From an uncultured Nitrospira sp. (lineage in GTDB: Bacteria > Nitrospirota > Nitrospiria > Nitrospirales > Nitrospiraceae), in NCBI GenBank assembly GCA_902500755.1, contig CABVRV010000010.1:1-59894 (forward strand): a DNA stretch of 59,894 bases, in the 5' to 3' direction. Below, piece after piece: positions 9,017-17,715 of this stretch. Below the pieces are notes generated by a model, which saw only the letters and a list, made by a program, of their open reading frames with translations, was not told the DNA's origin and did not search any database. The translations under genes were made by a program, and so were the position numbers. Within the stretch, counting starts at the first letter, position 1; the number at the start of each line of letters is the position of its first letter.

Positions 9017-10017
9017 CCGCCCTGCTGTACGTGCTCCTCTTCCTCGTCTCTGTCGCGGTCACGCTGGGTGGATGCGCGCTCTTTACCAATGCCATCGAAT
9101 GGCTAGGCAAGCGACGGGGCATTTCCGAAGGCGCCGTGGGCAGTATCTTTGCGGCCATCGGGACCACCCTGCCTGAAACGTCAATCCCGATCATCGCGAT
9201 TTTCTTCGGTGAAAGCCAAGAGGAGGTCGAAGTAGGACTGGGGGCCATCTTAGGTGCTCCATTCATGCTGAGCACGCTGGTGCTCCCCATTTTGGCGTTG
9301 CTGCTGTTGCTCTATGCCCGAGCCGGTAAACGCACCGCGCGTTTCCAGTTGAATTATCGGGAGGTCATGACGGACCTCTCGTTTTTTATGTTCGGGTACA
9401 TGGTGGCGTTAGGCTGTGCCTTTAGCCCGTCCAGACTCATCCATCTCATCGCCGCCGGTGTCCTCGTCTGTTTGTACATGTTTTACATGAAGATCAAATT
9501 TACTCCGGCTGGTGAAGATGGAGAAGGCAGCGAATTGGAACCTCTGATTTTCGACAAGGCTGCAGGCACGCCTTCCTACGCAATGATCGGTCTTCAAGCC
9601 TTCTTGGGTTTAGGAGGGTTGATATTGGGCGCCCATTTGTTCGTCATGGCTGCCGAATCGATGGCCGGTCTTTTCGCGATGTCGCCATTGATTTTGGCCT
9701 TGCTCATCGCGCCCCTCGCCACCGAGTTACCGGAGATGTCCAACAGCTTTCTTTGGCTGTATCGAAAGAAAGACCGTCTCGCCGTGGCTAATGTCACAGG
9801 AGCCATGGTGTTTCAGGGAACCTTGCCGGTCTCTTTGGGGTTGATTGGGACCGAATGGGTGATTGCACCAACCGCCATGACCAGCATGGTTTTAGCGGTG
9901 CAGGCCGTGGGGTTTTGTTTGCTTCAGATCCTAATCGGAGGTCGGTGGCGCCCGTGGCTGCTTGCTGCCGGTGTGGTGTTTTATCTCGGCTACACCCTAC
10001 ATCTCTATGCCGATTAA
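9013..10017 (+). CDS. Sodium/calcium exchanger (CaCA) family protein
   Basis: The 334-residue integral membrane protein has about ten hydrophobic segments. It carries the two internally repeated alpha motifs of the CaCA superfamily: GSIFAAIGTTLPETSIPI near residue 43 and LIAPLATELPEMSNS near residue 234. These acidic and Gly/Thr-rich segments line the cation site and exchange Na+ or H+ for Ca2+ or another cation. Ion specificity cannot be read from sequence. It starts within the larC stop (ATGA) and runs into pdxA, suggesting one operon. A link to nickel handling is only suggested by position. Confidence 0.85.
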   Translation: MTALLYVLLFLVSVAVTLGGCALFTNAIEWLGKRRGISEGAVGSIFAAIGTTLPETSIPIIAIFFGESQEEVEVGLGAILGAPFMLSTLVLPILALLLLLYARAGKRTARFQLNYREVMTDLSFFMFGYMVALGCAFSPSRLIHLIAAGVLVCLYMFYMKIKFTPAGEDGEGSELEPLIFDKAAGTPSYAMIGLQAFLGLGGLILGAHLFVMAAESMAGLFAMSPLILALLIAPLATELPEMSNSFLWLYRKKDRLAVANVTGAMVFQGTLPVSLGLIGTEWVIAPTAMTSMVLAVQAVGFCLLQILIGGRWRPWLLAAGVVFYLGYTLHLYAD

Positions 10018-11089
10018 ATCACGATCATCTCGAAGTCGGTCATCGTCACCTCCACTCCCCTTGCTGGGAATTACAATGGGAGACCCAGCCGGGATTGGCC
10101 CCGAAGTCATCGCCAAAGCGCTATCACACCCTCGTCTGCAGACCCTGTGCCGATCGATCGTGATTGGATCGCTTCCCGTCATGGAGCGAACGGTCAAAGC
10201 CTTGAGGCTCAAGCTACGCGTATGCCGTATTGAGGATCATGCGGCCTTACTGCCCCGCAGAGGAACGGTCGCCGTATTGGACCCGTTGGATCCCCCATTA
10301 CGAACATTCAGGCTGGGCCGCGCGTCTGCAGAGACTGGCGCTGCATCAGTGACCTTCATCAAGAAAGCCGTTGAACTGGCCCAGCTGGGTTGTATCGACG
10401 GGATGGTCACAGCCCCTATCAACAAGGAGGCCATTCATATGGCCGGGTGTGACTACCCAGGCCACACTGAATTGTTGGCAGATCTGACCCAAACGCCTGA
10501 GTCGGGCATGATGATTGTGGGCGGGCCGTTACGGATTATGTTCGTGACGACTCACGTCGCGATCAGAGATCTCTCGTCGCTGCTCACTCAAGCGAACATC
10601 GAAAAGGCAATTCGCTTGGCTCACCTCGCACTGACAACTTTGTTCGGAATCAAACGACCCAAAATCGGAGTGGCCGCCCTCAATCCGCATGCAGGCGAAC
10701 ACGGCCTGTTCGGCGATGAAGAAGCTCGTGTCATTCTTCCTGCTGCGCGTTCAGCTCAACAGCAGGGCATACTGGCAAGCGATCCTTTGCCGGCTGATAC
10801 CTTGTTTGGAAAAGCCGCTAAAGGGCACTATGATGGCCTCGTGGCCCTCTATCATGATCAAGGCTTGATTCCGCTGAAACTCGTCTCGTTCGGCACGTGT
10901 GTGAATCTTACGGTAGGACTCCCTATCTTACGCACCTCGGTCGATCATGGAACCGCCTTTGACATCGTTGGGCGAGGAATAGCGGATCCAGGGAGTCTTG
11001 TAGAGGCCATGAAGCTCGCTGCAACCATTACACAGACCAGGACCAGACGTCGGCACGTCAAGAAAGGACCATCCAGACGTGTCACCTGA
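10007..11089 (+). CDS. pdxA: 4-hydroxythreonine-4-phosphate dehydrogenase
   Basis: PdxA oxidises 4-phosphohydroxy-L-threonine in the DXP-dependent pathway to pyridoxal 5'-phosphate. The diagnostic MGDPAGIGPEV block is near residue 24, followed by HTELLADL, the metal-binding His of THVAIRDL, ALNPHAGEHGLFG, and YHDQGLIPLKL with DHGTAFDI near the end. I chose the ATG that overlaps the end of the exchanger gene by 11 bases. The frame is open further upstream, but that sequence is read in another frame as the exchanger C-terminus. The Ser/Arg-rich first 20 residues are not conserved in the family. Confidence 0.94.
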   Translation: MPIKSRSSRSRSSSPPLPLLGITMGDPAGIGPEVIAKALSHPRLQTLCRSIVIGSLPVMERTVKALRLKLRVCRIEDHAALLPRRGTVAVLDPLDPPLRTFRLGRASAETGAASVTFIKKAVELAQLGCIDGMVTAPINKEAIHMAGCDYPGHTELLADLTQTPESGMMIVGGPLRIMFVTTHVAIRDLSSLLTQANIEKAIRLAHLALTTLFGIKRPKIGVAALNPHAGEHGLFGDEEARVILPAARSAQQQGILASDPLPADTLFGKAAKGHYDGLVALYHDQGLIPLKLVSFGTCVNLTVGLPILRTSVDHGTAFDIVGRGIADPGSLVEAMKLAATITQTRTRRRHVKKGPSRRVT

Positions 11090-11396
11090 CGTGCCAAATG
11101 GCGTTTCCATCGTTCTCCAACAACTTAAGGAACTGGAGACTATCGCGAGTCAAACCCTTCAAGATCTGAACACCGTGGCCGGGGCCGAACGAATCGCAAA
11201 ATGGAAAGCACACACTGCATCGCTCATCTCGAATTCGGTTGGGCATCAACAGGGTGCGGTTTTCGCCGACATCCATCCAGGACCATCATTCACCAATGAT
11301 TTGGTCGAAGAATTTAGTGATCTCGTTGACTGTTATCGCAGCCCCCTGCTGGCACTCGTCAAACAGTTGTCGCAAACCTCTTCACCCAGGAGTTGA
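11079..11396 (+). CDS. Small protein of unknown function between pdxA and rsmA
   Basis: The 105-residue protein starts at a GTG overlapping the pdxA stop, and its stop lies just before rsmA, so it is very probably translated as part of the operon. It is mostly helical by composition, with no signal peptide, membrane segment, metal motif or recognisable domain. I do not recognise the family. The tight packing on both sides is the main reason to call it real. Confidence 0.6.
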   Translation: MSPDVPNGVSIVLQQLKELETIASQTLQDLNTVAGAERIAKWKAHTASLISNSVGHQQGAVFADIHPGPSFTNDLVEEFSDLVDCYRSPLLALVKQLSQTSSPRS

Positions 11397-11398
11397 CG

Positions 11399-12238
11399 GT
11401 GGGCGATTCGCCCGTCCCGGCAGCCATTAAGCACCTCGGACAGAATTTCCTCATTGACCACAATATCGTCCGCAAGATTATTACACTGGCTGAACTATTT
11501 CCCAATGATAACGTCTTGGAAATCGGACCAGGTCAGGGCATCCTGACCGACGCGCTGTGTCGATCCGCTGGGCGTGTCACGGCAATTGAGATCGATCCTC
11601 GACTCCACGCGTACTTAACCGAACGACAAACCCAGTTTCAGAATCTCACGCTTGTGCTCGGCGATGCGATGACGTACCCGATTGAAGACCTTCCATCTGG
11701 TACCATCGTGGTCGCGAATCTCCCCTATTATCTATCGACTCCAATTCTTTTTCGTCTACTCGAGCAGCAACATCGCATTACCCGCCTGGTGTTGATGCTC
11801 CAAAATGAAGTTGCCGATCGATTGGTCGCGAAATCTGGAGGTTCAGCCTACGGTGTTTTATCCGTTATGGCTCAATACTCAGCTGACATCACCAAAGCTT
11901 TCAAAGTCTCGCCACAATGTTTCCGACCGAGACCGGACGTCGACTCTGCCGTCGTGCTGCTTCGGACTAAGGTTCGAATTGAGCAAACGAGAAAAAACAG
12001 AGATCAGTTCGCATCGACTGTACGGGCGGCCTTTGCACATCGCCGCAAAACGCTGGTCAATTCATTGAGAGATCAGGGATACGATCAGAAGCATGTCGTA
12101 GCGGCATTGACGGCACTTCATCTATCTCTTTCTATAAGGGCAGAACACCTCTCGCTCGAAGACTTCATTGCGTTAACCCACCAGATCCATGGACCACCTC
12201 ACTCGCCTGATCTCCGGCAATTGGATCAGCTCTCATGA
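11399..12238 (+). CDS. rsmA: 16S rRNA (A1518/A1519-N6) dimethyltransferase RsmA (KsgA)
   Basis: RsmA dimethylates two adjacent adenosines in the 3' hairpin of 16S rRNA during small-subunit assembly. The sequence shows KHLGQNFLID at the N-terminus, the S-adenosylmethionine loop EIGPGQGILT near residue 40, and the catalytic NLPYYLSTPI block near residue 106. The C-terminal helical domain is present. I placed the start at the GTG six bases after AGGAG. A TTG two codons earlier would overlap the upstream stop but would leave no spacing from the ribosome site. Confidence 0.95.
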   Translation: MGDSPVPAAIKHLGQNFLIDHNIVRKIITLAELFPNDNVLEIGPGQGILTDALCRSAGRVTAIEIDPRLHAYLTERQTQFQNLTLVLGDAMTYPIEDLPSGTIVVANLPYYLSTPILFRLLEQQHRITRLVLMLQNEVADRLVAKSGGSAYGVLSVMAQYSADITKAFKVSPQCFRPRPDVDSAVVLLRTKVRIEQTRKNRDQFASTVRAAFAHRRKTLVNSLRDQGYDQKHVVAALTALHLSLSIRAEHLSLEDFIALTHQIHGPPHSPDLRQLDQLS

Positions 12239-12290
12239 CGTTCTCAGATAACTGAGGCGTGTAGTTTAAAGACTTCCGGTGATGAACACT

Positions 12291-12923
12291 TTATCTTGGA
12301 CGTATGTGAATTTGGAAAATGACGCGTCGGCTTTTCTGTCGGTCTAGGTGTCCGGTGTTATCCCGCAGGAGATTCTGTCTTCCACGCCCGTTCGCCGTGG
12401 CTTTCTGTAAGAAACATTCATAGGCCCAAGGAAGCTTCTCGCGGATGACTTCCAAACTTTTCGCCAGCACGGCGAAGGATCGATCCTGACTCAATCGTAA
12501 ATTGCGCACATCATCTCCGACGTCATCGGTATACCCTTCAATGACAAAGGCTTCCACTTCCTGCCCCCCCGGGCCGCAGACGATGGTTGCATAGTGAGGA
12601 ATGGCCTCGGATAAGAAGGTTTCGGCTGTTGGTAACAACGTGCTCTTTCCCAATTCAAAGTTGAGCATGCTATCCGGTATCGTGGCGGTAAGAATGCTGG
12701 GGCCTTTGGCTTCCGGCCTTGGATGAAGTGAGTCGAGCCTGGGCTTTGGCTCCAGGGGAGCGGTACGGTTCAGATCCGGATTCCCATTTCCATCCTCAAC
12801 ACGAGTAACGTAGGCCGCGAACAAGAGAATGAAGATCACAGCGAGCGAGGTCATCAGATCTGCAACTCCGTTTGTCAGGAAGGATGACCGTTCATAGGAG
12901 TCTGGTCCAAATGACGCCTTCAT
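12291..12923 (-). CDS. ZorB/MotB-like OmpA-domain motor subunit
   Basis: The 210-residue protein has one N-terminal membrane helix (about 21-39) with an Asp at residue 22, the place of the proton-carrying Asp in MotB and ZorB. A linker and a C-terminal OmpA-like peptidoglycan-binding domain follow (about 110-205, with VIEGYTDDVGDD and LSQDRS). It lies 24 bases downstream of the MotA/ZorA-like gene on the same strand. The ZorB-like call rests on length, topology and partner. ExbD/TolR lack the OmpA domain. No zorC, zorD or zorE is adjacent, so an anti-phage role is not shown. Confidence 0.72.
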   Translation of the reverse strand: MKASFGPDSYERSSFLTNGVADLMTSLAVIFILLFAAYVTRVEDGNGNPDLNRTAPLEPKPRLDSLHPRPEAKGPSILTATIPDSMLNFELGKSTLLPTAETFLSEAIPHYATIVCGPGGQEVEAFVIEGYTDDVGDDVRNLRLSQDRSFAVLAKSLEVIREKLPWAYECFLQKATANGRGRQNLLRDNTGHLDRQKSRRVIFQIHIRPR

Positions 12924-12947
12924 TGGCTTCCCCGAATTACGGCCTTC

Positions 12948-14102
12948 TCATTGCTTCTCTTGCGTGTGACTTCTCAGTGCTTGAAACATGGCTTCTATTT
13001 CTGGTTGCGAGAGCTGCACAGAGGAAGATTGGCTATTGATCGTGCGGGTTAGGTCTTGGACGGCCTCCAGCAAAGGGTTCATGATCGGTCTCAAAGCCCG
13101 TTGAACCTCGTGAGCAATCTCACTCGGCAGATCATCACGCTTCATTGTCGACTGCTTGGAGGTCAGTGCTGTGAGAGCTTGGGTAGCAGAGGTCAAGGCA
13201 GCCACCGTTGAGCTCAGGCGCCGCTCTAGCACTTCGGCAAGTTGAGTTGTCCCATCGCTTTTGATTGAGCTGACCACAGAAGCAGACGCACCATTCATCG
13301 CCTGAGAGGTCGGGACGTGATGGTCCGCAGCTTTCTGAGGGAATAGTTCATCCAACAGAGATAGACACGTTCGATGCTGGCTTTCTAGGCGTTGCCATAT
13401 TGAGTTTTCCAGCAGTGCAAAGGCATTGGCACAGGCCAAGCCGACGATTGAAGTCACGAACTTTCCGGATAGCCCATTAATAAGACCCTGGATCCCTTCA
13501 ATGTGAGGTCCGTTCGCATGGAGCTTGCTGAGACCAATCAAAATGGCAATAAAGGTGAATAGCAGCCCTATACCGGTCAGAAATGAGGGAAGTTGCCTGT
13601 AAAAACGAACGTTGAGTTGCCCTGCGCAGAGGACTTCAAAGGAAAAAAATTCAGTGGCGGACCGCTGACCATGGACCGTCGGCTCAAGAAACCATACGGA
13701 CTGTTCCACCGCGAATGTCTTACGGTACGAAATCCATTCTTTTACCAATGCCGGTTCGGCTTGGAACGTACGATCAAGGGCCTGGAGATCGTCGAGATCG
13801 CGCCGAGCATCAGGCGTCTCATTCAGAGGGACTCGTTTCTTGGTCAAAGTTGGAATGATAAGCCAGTCTTTGGCCATCCTTCGTCGTGCTACGACCAGAG
13901 GCAGGACCGAGGAATAGAACCTGGACAGGATCCGTCGAAGCTCGAATAGGCTTCGAAGGAGCATGGTGCTATGCCACAGAAAGAGGGTAAGTATGCCAGT
14001 CACACCGATCCAGCTCAGCATCGGACCCTGAATGCCGCCGACAATCGTCACATCTTGGCTGACAACTCGCCAAAGATTTTCAGAAACAGACCGCAAATCC
14101 AT
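12948..14102 (-). CDS. ZorA/MotA-like proton-channel motor subunit
   Basis: The 384-residue protein has membrane segments at about 27-48, 172-192 and 214-232. The later pair resembles the MotA/TolQ/ExbB channel helices (LPSFLTGIGLLFTFIAILIG, then FVTSIVGLACANAFAL). After the last helix, about 140 residues are Ser/Thr/Gln-rich and probably coiled-coil, like a short version of the long ZorA tail. I chose the ATG preceded by AGAGAGG at 8 bases; a TTG 16 codons upstream also opens the frame. Together with the OmpA-domain partner it should form a peptidoglycan-anchored, ion-driven motor. Its task is unknown. Confidence 0.7.
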   Translation of the reverse strand: MDLRSVSENLWRVVSQDVTIVGGIQGPMLSWIGVTGILTLFLWHSTMLLRSLFELRRILSRFYSSVLPLVVARRRMAKDWLIIPTLTKKRVPLNETPDARRDLDDLQALDRTFQAEPALVKEWISYRKTFAVEQSVWFLEPTVHGQRSATEFFSFEVLCAGQLNVRFYRQLPSFLTGIGLLFTFIAILIGLSKLHANGPHIEGIQGLINGLSGKFVTSIVGLACANAFALLENSIWQRLESQHRTCLSLLDELFPQKAADHHVPTSQAMNGASASVVSSIKSDGTTQLAEVLERRLSSTVAALTSATQALTALTSKQSTMKRDDLPSEIAHEVQRALRPIMNPLLEAVQDLTRTINSQSSSVQLSQPEIEAMFQALRSHTQEKQ

Positions 14103-14531
14103 GCAATACGCCTCTCTGGTACGCCGTGCGTTATTCGTACCATCCGCCAAACCAGGTTGACTTCCTCAACTTTCGTGCCAGAAAAGGTCGTGCTGATAGT
14201 AGGCCCTCTTTCGCTACGTGCTTGCTGATATGTCACACGCGAAAGGAAATTCTTGCAGGGAGGGCGGCAATATTTTCAGGGAAGGTGTGAACTTGGCGTA
14301 TGACCAACCTGTATCACCTGACAACCAGGGGCAACATTATGCACTTTGTCTGAATCGGACAACGCATCCCGATTTGAGTCATCATTGATGAAACCATGGT
14401 TGTTACCTCGCTGTCTGGCTATCGGGGATCGAGCAAAATCTGCTGGGCGCTCGATTGCAAGTCAGTTTTCGTGTTATGGTTTGACGCACGGCGTCCGCAT
14501 ACGTTGAAGGTACGAAACGCGAGGATCCCAA
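14103..14531. other. Divergent intergenic region
   Basis: This stretch separates the motor genes from a small lipoprotein gene. I see no convincing gene. A weak sigma-54-like element (TGG then TTGCA with correct GG-N10-GC spacing, 14444-14459) points toward the lipoprotein gene, and a 10-base palindrome AACCATGGTT lies about 45 bases upstream of it. Both could be chance. Confidence 0.4.
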
Positions 14532-14879
14532 GTGCCAATGGTAGCCTTAACATCCGCCAGAGTTTTCATTGGCATACTCTTGATTTCAGTCGGCATAACG
14601 GGCTGTGCCCGTGAATTTACCGTTGTGAGTACCTCCGGAGAACCTCTCCTAATAGCGCGACGGGGATTTACACCAGCTGAATGTACGTCACTCGTAAAAA
14701 GTGATGCCGCACGTATGGGCCTTACGTTGAGATATATTCATATACGCGGAAATACCGTTGGACGTTCACTATTATGGCCTTTTGAACCCGGATATGCCTG
14801 TGAGGGCGGAGTAGGCCCAGAACAAGGCCCAACCGGTACGTACCTACAGACTCTTCATATTCCTCGCCGCGGCTCATAA
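14532..14879 (+). CDS. Small lipoprotein of unknown function
   Basis: The 115-residue protein starts at a GTG. It has a hydrophobic signal ending in a lipobox (ITGC, Cys at about residue 25), so it should be lipid-anchored. The mature part is about 90 residues, with two Cys (TPAECTS and YACEG) that might form a disulfide. No known domain was recognised. It stands alone on this strand. Confidence 0.62.
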   Translation: MPMVALTSARVFIGILLISVGITGCAREFTVVSTSGEPLLIARRGFTPAECTSLVKSDAARMGLTLRYIHIRGNTVGRSLLWPFEPGYACEGGVGPEQGPTGTYLQTLHIPRRGS

Positions 14880-15088
14880 TCGAGTTTTCTCTCTACCTAC
14901 CTCCAGTTCCTTTCTCTTGCTGATGGCTTAGGCCATGAAGGCTCGTGAACAATTCTGGGGTTCTGCCTTGGCTTAGAACGCTCAGTCATGCTGTAACGAG
15001 GCGATTGCTCAGGGCTTTCACACGCTGCGACTGCGGCCAAGATGTCGATACGGCATTCTGAGCCCATATGAGTTCTTCAGCGATTCGC

Positions 15089-15116
15089 TTGTTCGATACC
15101 GGTCTTCAGTTATACT
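15089..15116 (+). promoter_or_regulatory. Candidate sigma-70 promoter of the diguanylate cyclase gene
   Basis: TTGTTC and TATACT are separated by 16 bases, about 60 bases before the ATG. The -10 element is good and the -35 is partial. Confidence 0.4.
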
Positions 15117-15175
15117 TATTGCAGGTCCCGTAGCTGGATGACCTGGAGTTTCAGAATCGTTCCGATGAGCACGCG

Positions 15176-16102
15176 ATGATCAAGGTCCTATTGGTTGAAG
15201 ACAACGTCGTCGACGCATGCCTCACCCAGGACATCCTGGCCGAATGGAGCCTGGAAAAATTTGAGATCACCCATGTAAGCCGTTTGAGTGACGCCTTTAG
15301 GCATCTGGCCCGTGCACGATTTGATGCCGTGCTCTTGGATCTTTCGCTCCCGGACGGCTATGGACTTTCAACAGTACGTCAGATGCAGGCCGCCAACCCA
15401 ACGATTGCTATCATCGTGCTCAGCGGACTGAACGATCAAACGCTCGCGTTACAGGCTGTCCAGAACGGAGCACAAGATTATCTTGTCAAAGGAGAACGGC
15501 AATCGGAACTATTGGCACGCTCAATCCGTTATGCCATCGAACGAAAACGGGCGGAAGAGCGACTCACATACCTGGCCCAATATGATCAGTTAACCGGCCT
15601 TGTGAACCGCACTTTGTTTCGCGATCGTCTCGTTCAAGCCATGGCCCGGAGCAAGCGGCTCCAACAACCTTTGGGTCTCATGCTGCTTGACCTTGATGGA
15701 TTCAAACCGGTGAACGACACCATGGGCCATAATGTCGGCGATCAACTCTTGAAATTAGTCGCTGAACGATTGCACGAGTGCGTACGCGAAGTGGACACCG
15801 TGGCACGCATGGGCGGAGATGAATTCACCATTATACTTGAGGGCCTGATGTGCGAAGAAGATATCACGCTGGTCGGCGAGCGAATCACGAAATCACTGGC
15901 GCAGCCTTTTCACATCGACACCCACCAAGCATCGATCGGAGTCAGTATTGGAATTACCGTCTATCCCACTGACGATCATGACGTCGACGAGCTGTTGAAG
16001 CACGCCGATGCCGCCATGTATCGCGCTAAGCAGCAAGGTGGCAGCTCCTTTCAGTTCCACATCCCGAACGACTCCCAGTCCTCTCCCCTCCCAAGCTCAT
16101 AA
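15176..16102 (+). CDS. Response regulator with GGDEF output (diguanylate cyclase)
   Basis: This is a two-domain signalling protein of 308 residues. The receiver domain (about 1-120) has the acidic pair Glu8-Asp9, the phospho-acceptor Asp55 (VLLDLSLPDG) and the conserved Lys of YLVKG. A helical linker leads to a GGDEF domain with an intact GGDEF signature at 213-217, so it should make cyclic di-GMP. An RxxD inhibitory site sits five residues before the signature (Arg204-Asp207), predicting product feedback. No histidine kinase is adjacent, so its input is unknown. Confidence 0.93.
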   Translation: MIKVLLVEDNVVDACLTQDILAEWSLEKFEITHVSRLSDAFRHLARARFDAVLLDLSLPDGYGLSTVRQMQAANPTIAIIVLSGLNDQTLALQAVQNGAQDYLVKGERQSELLARSIRYAIERKRAEERLTYLAQYDQLTGLVNRTLFRDRLVQAMARSKRLQQPLGLMLLDLDGFKPVNDTMGHNVGDQLLKLVAERLHECVREVDTVARMGGDEFTIILEGLMCEEDITLVGERITKSLAQPFHIDTHQASIGVSIGITVYPTDDHDVDELLKHADAAMYRAKQQGGSSFQFHIPNDSQSSPLPSS

Positions 16103-16133
16103 GCAGCAAGTCTGTAGGATCGCCTGGCCGTCA

Positions 16134-16925
16134 CTATCGACCGATTTCAGCAAGAGGCTGATCGGAAATCGAATAGGCTCCGAGCGGATTAGGAGTGAGC
16201 TGATTCATTCTCGGAAGCTCTGAAGGAGACGGATTGGGGCGCGCATCGGGAGTCAGCAGAACGCCCCAATGCTGATTGTGCTGACACATATTGTCCACGA
16301 TGAGACTCTCCGCGTCCTGAAACAGCAGGATGCCGCTGAGCATATTCCCCTCACATCGATTGCGTACCAACTCTGGACTGCTTCCCGGATCACGCACTGC
16401 GATACCAAAGTGATGATTATCGAAACAACGGTTATCGGTCACTCGCGGGCGTGCTCCGGCAAATATAAAAATGCCTGATTCCCGGTTGCGACACACTTCA
16501 TTGTCTACCAATGTCGCCCTACACTGAGGGCCATACACAACCACCCCAGACAAAATTCCTTCCATAGCTCGACAGTGCCTGATGGTACAGGTAGAGTTGA
16601 GGATGTTGAGGGCTGAGTGCTGATCACTGCCGACGTAGCGGAACGTGATACCAGCAATCCACCCTTCCGGAACTTCTTGTAGATAAAGAGGGCCTCCACG
16701 CCGCGAGAAGATCTGGACAAGGTCACGACCCGCGCCAACAAGTCGAATAGGCCGTTGACTGATGAAAAGTTTGTCTTCGTAAATCCCGGGACGCACATAA
16801 ATCTGATCCGAATCACCCATATCATTAATCGCCTCGCTTGGGAGCATGTATCTGTTCTGCCCAGAGCGGTCAACGATCAATGTTTCGCCTCCTAAGGGAT
16901 TAGTCGGGACTGATTCTATACTCAT
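16134..16925 (-). CDS. Right-handed parallel beta-helix repeat protein
   Basis: The roughly 263-residue protein contains short repeats of the NosD/pectate-lyase-like beta-helix type, with recurring runs such as NRCFDNHHFGIAV, NRCEGNMLSGILL and NMCQHNQHWGVLL at a period of about 23 residues. The opening (IYVRPGIYEDKLFIS) matches the first rungs of such proteins. There is no signal peptide, so it is probably cytoplasmic. I chose the ATG six codons inside the open frame because GGGGGGA precedes it by about 8 bases. Substrate unknown. It converges on the diguanylate cyclase gene with about 30 bases between. Confidence 0.75.
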   Translation of the reverse strand: MSIESVPTNPLGGETLIVDRSGQNRYMLPSEAINDMGDSDQIYVRPGIYEDKLFISQRPIRLVGAGRDLVQIFSRRGGPLYLQEVPEGWIAGITFRYVGSDQHSALNILNSTCTIRHCRAMEGILSGVVVYGPQCRATLVDNEVCRNRESGIFIFAGARPRVTDNRCFDNHHFGIAVRDPGSSPELVRNRCEGNMLSGILLFQDAESLIVDNMCQHNQHWGVLLTPDARPNPSPSELPRMNQLTPNPLGAYSISDQPLAEIGR

Positions 16926-17038
16926 GATATTTCCCCCCAACACATGCTCTCAACTCTTTCCACCTCATCGAGCGTATGTCGTAATGACTGAAAGACGGAT
17001 GAGAACCGTTTCGTACAATTCTGTGTCTTAACTCATCA

Positions 17039-17069
17039 GTTTCATGAAACAATTTAGAGTCTCAGAGAC
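17039..17069. promoter_or_regulatory. Paired palindromes, candidate activator-binding sites
   Basis: Two palindromes lie side by side: GTTTCATGAAAC (17039-17050) and GTCTCAGAGAC (17059-17069). They sit 60 to 90 bases upstream of a -24/-12 promoter. Nearly the same pair (GTTTCAGACTGAAAC and GTCTCATGAGAC) lies beside the sigma-54 activator gene near 50 kb, so both are likely sites of one enhancer-binding protein. Confidence 0.6.
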
Positions 17070-17129
17070 ACGATCTTGCAGTAACCTCCTGTTATTCAAT
17101 GGGTTTGTATCAGCAGACAGCATGAGTCA

Positions 17130-17145
17130 TGGCATAGTGATTGCG
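17130..17145 (+). promoter_or_regulatory. Sigma-54 (-24/-12) promoter
   Basis: TGGCATAGTGATTGCG has GG and GC exactly ten bases apart and matches TGGCA-N6-TTGC. It lies about 45 bases before the ATG of the TPR gene. Confidence is raised by the upstream palindromes. Confidence 0.7.
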
Positions 17146-17189
17146 TAACCTAGGCATTCGTCTATTGCTTGAGCAGATGGAGGCTCGGC

Positions 17190-17681
17190 ATGAGTCTGAA
17201 AAATCTCACAATCTTCCTACTCCTGCTTCTCTTGACATCCACGAACCTGTCTGTCGCGGCCCCCGCACACCGGCAAGATACGACCCGTCGATTATACGAT
17301 CGGGTGATGGATGAATTTAAGCACCGAGATTACGCAGCGGCAATGGCGGGTTTTCAACTGTTTATTGAGCTACACAGCCAGTCCGCACTGGCGGCCAATG
17401 CGCAATATTGGATCGGGGAATGTCAGTATCGCATGGGACGATACCGAGAAGCGTTAAAGTCGTTCTACGATGTGGTGTCAAATTACCCGCTCAGCCCAAA
17501 GGTCGCAGCTTCTACGCTGAAACTCGGTCAGACCTACGTCAGATTACGCGACCCCGAAAAGGCGCGGCTGATGTTTGATCGAGTTGTGGATCAATACCCG
17601 GATAGTTCGGAGGCCGAAGTCGCCCGCAAAGCTCTCGAAGCAGCCGCGAGCACCGACGAGACGGGCACCTCATCACAGTAG
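17190..17681 (+). CDS. Secreted TPR protein (CpoB/YbgF C-terminal-like)
   Basis: From the ATG behind a GGAGG site the protein is 163 residues. A signal peptide covers about residues 1-24 (LLLLLLTS run, cleavage near VAA). Two to three tetratricopeptide repeats follow (KHRDYAAAMAGFQLFIE, then AQYWIGECQYRMGRYREALK, then the block up to EVARKALEAA), matching the repeat domain of CpoB/YbgF, which links the Tol-Pal system to cell-wall synthesis. No tol or pal gene is nearby, so the role is only inferred. It is the only gene here with both a -24/-12 promoter and the GTTTCA palindrome pair outside the 50-kb region. Confidence 0.8.
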   Translation: MSLKNLTIFLLLLLLTSTNLSVAAPAHRQDTTRRLYDRVMDEFKHRDYAAAMAGFQLFIELHSQSALAANAQYWIGECQYRMGRYREALKSFYDVVSNYPLSPKVAASTLKLGQTYVRLRDPEKARLMFDRVVDQYPDSSEAEVARKALEAAASTDETGTSSQ

Positions 17682-17715
17682 GGACGGGGCGGGCAAGACA
17701 GAAACCGCTTTCTCG

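Noticed and set aside
12291-14102. Complete Zorya defence system
   Set aside because: Only ZorA/ZorB-like genes are present; the flanking genes are rsmA and a lipoprotein, with no ZorC, ZorD or ZorE.
14444-14459. Sigma-54 promoter for the 14.5-kb lipoprotein
   Set aside because: Spacing fits but the -24 element matches only TGG; no convincing activator site. Left as a weak note.
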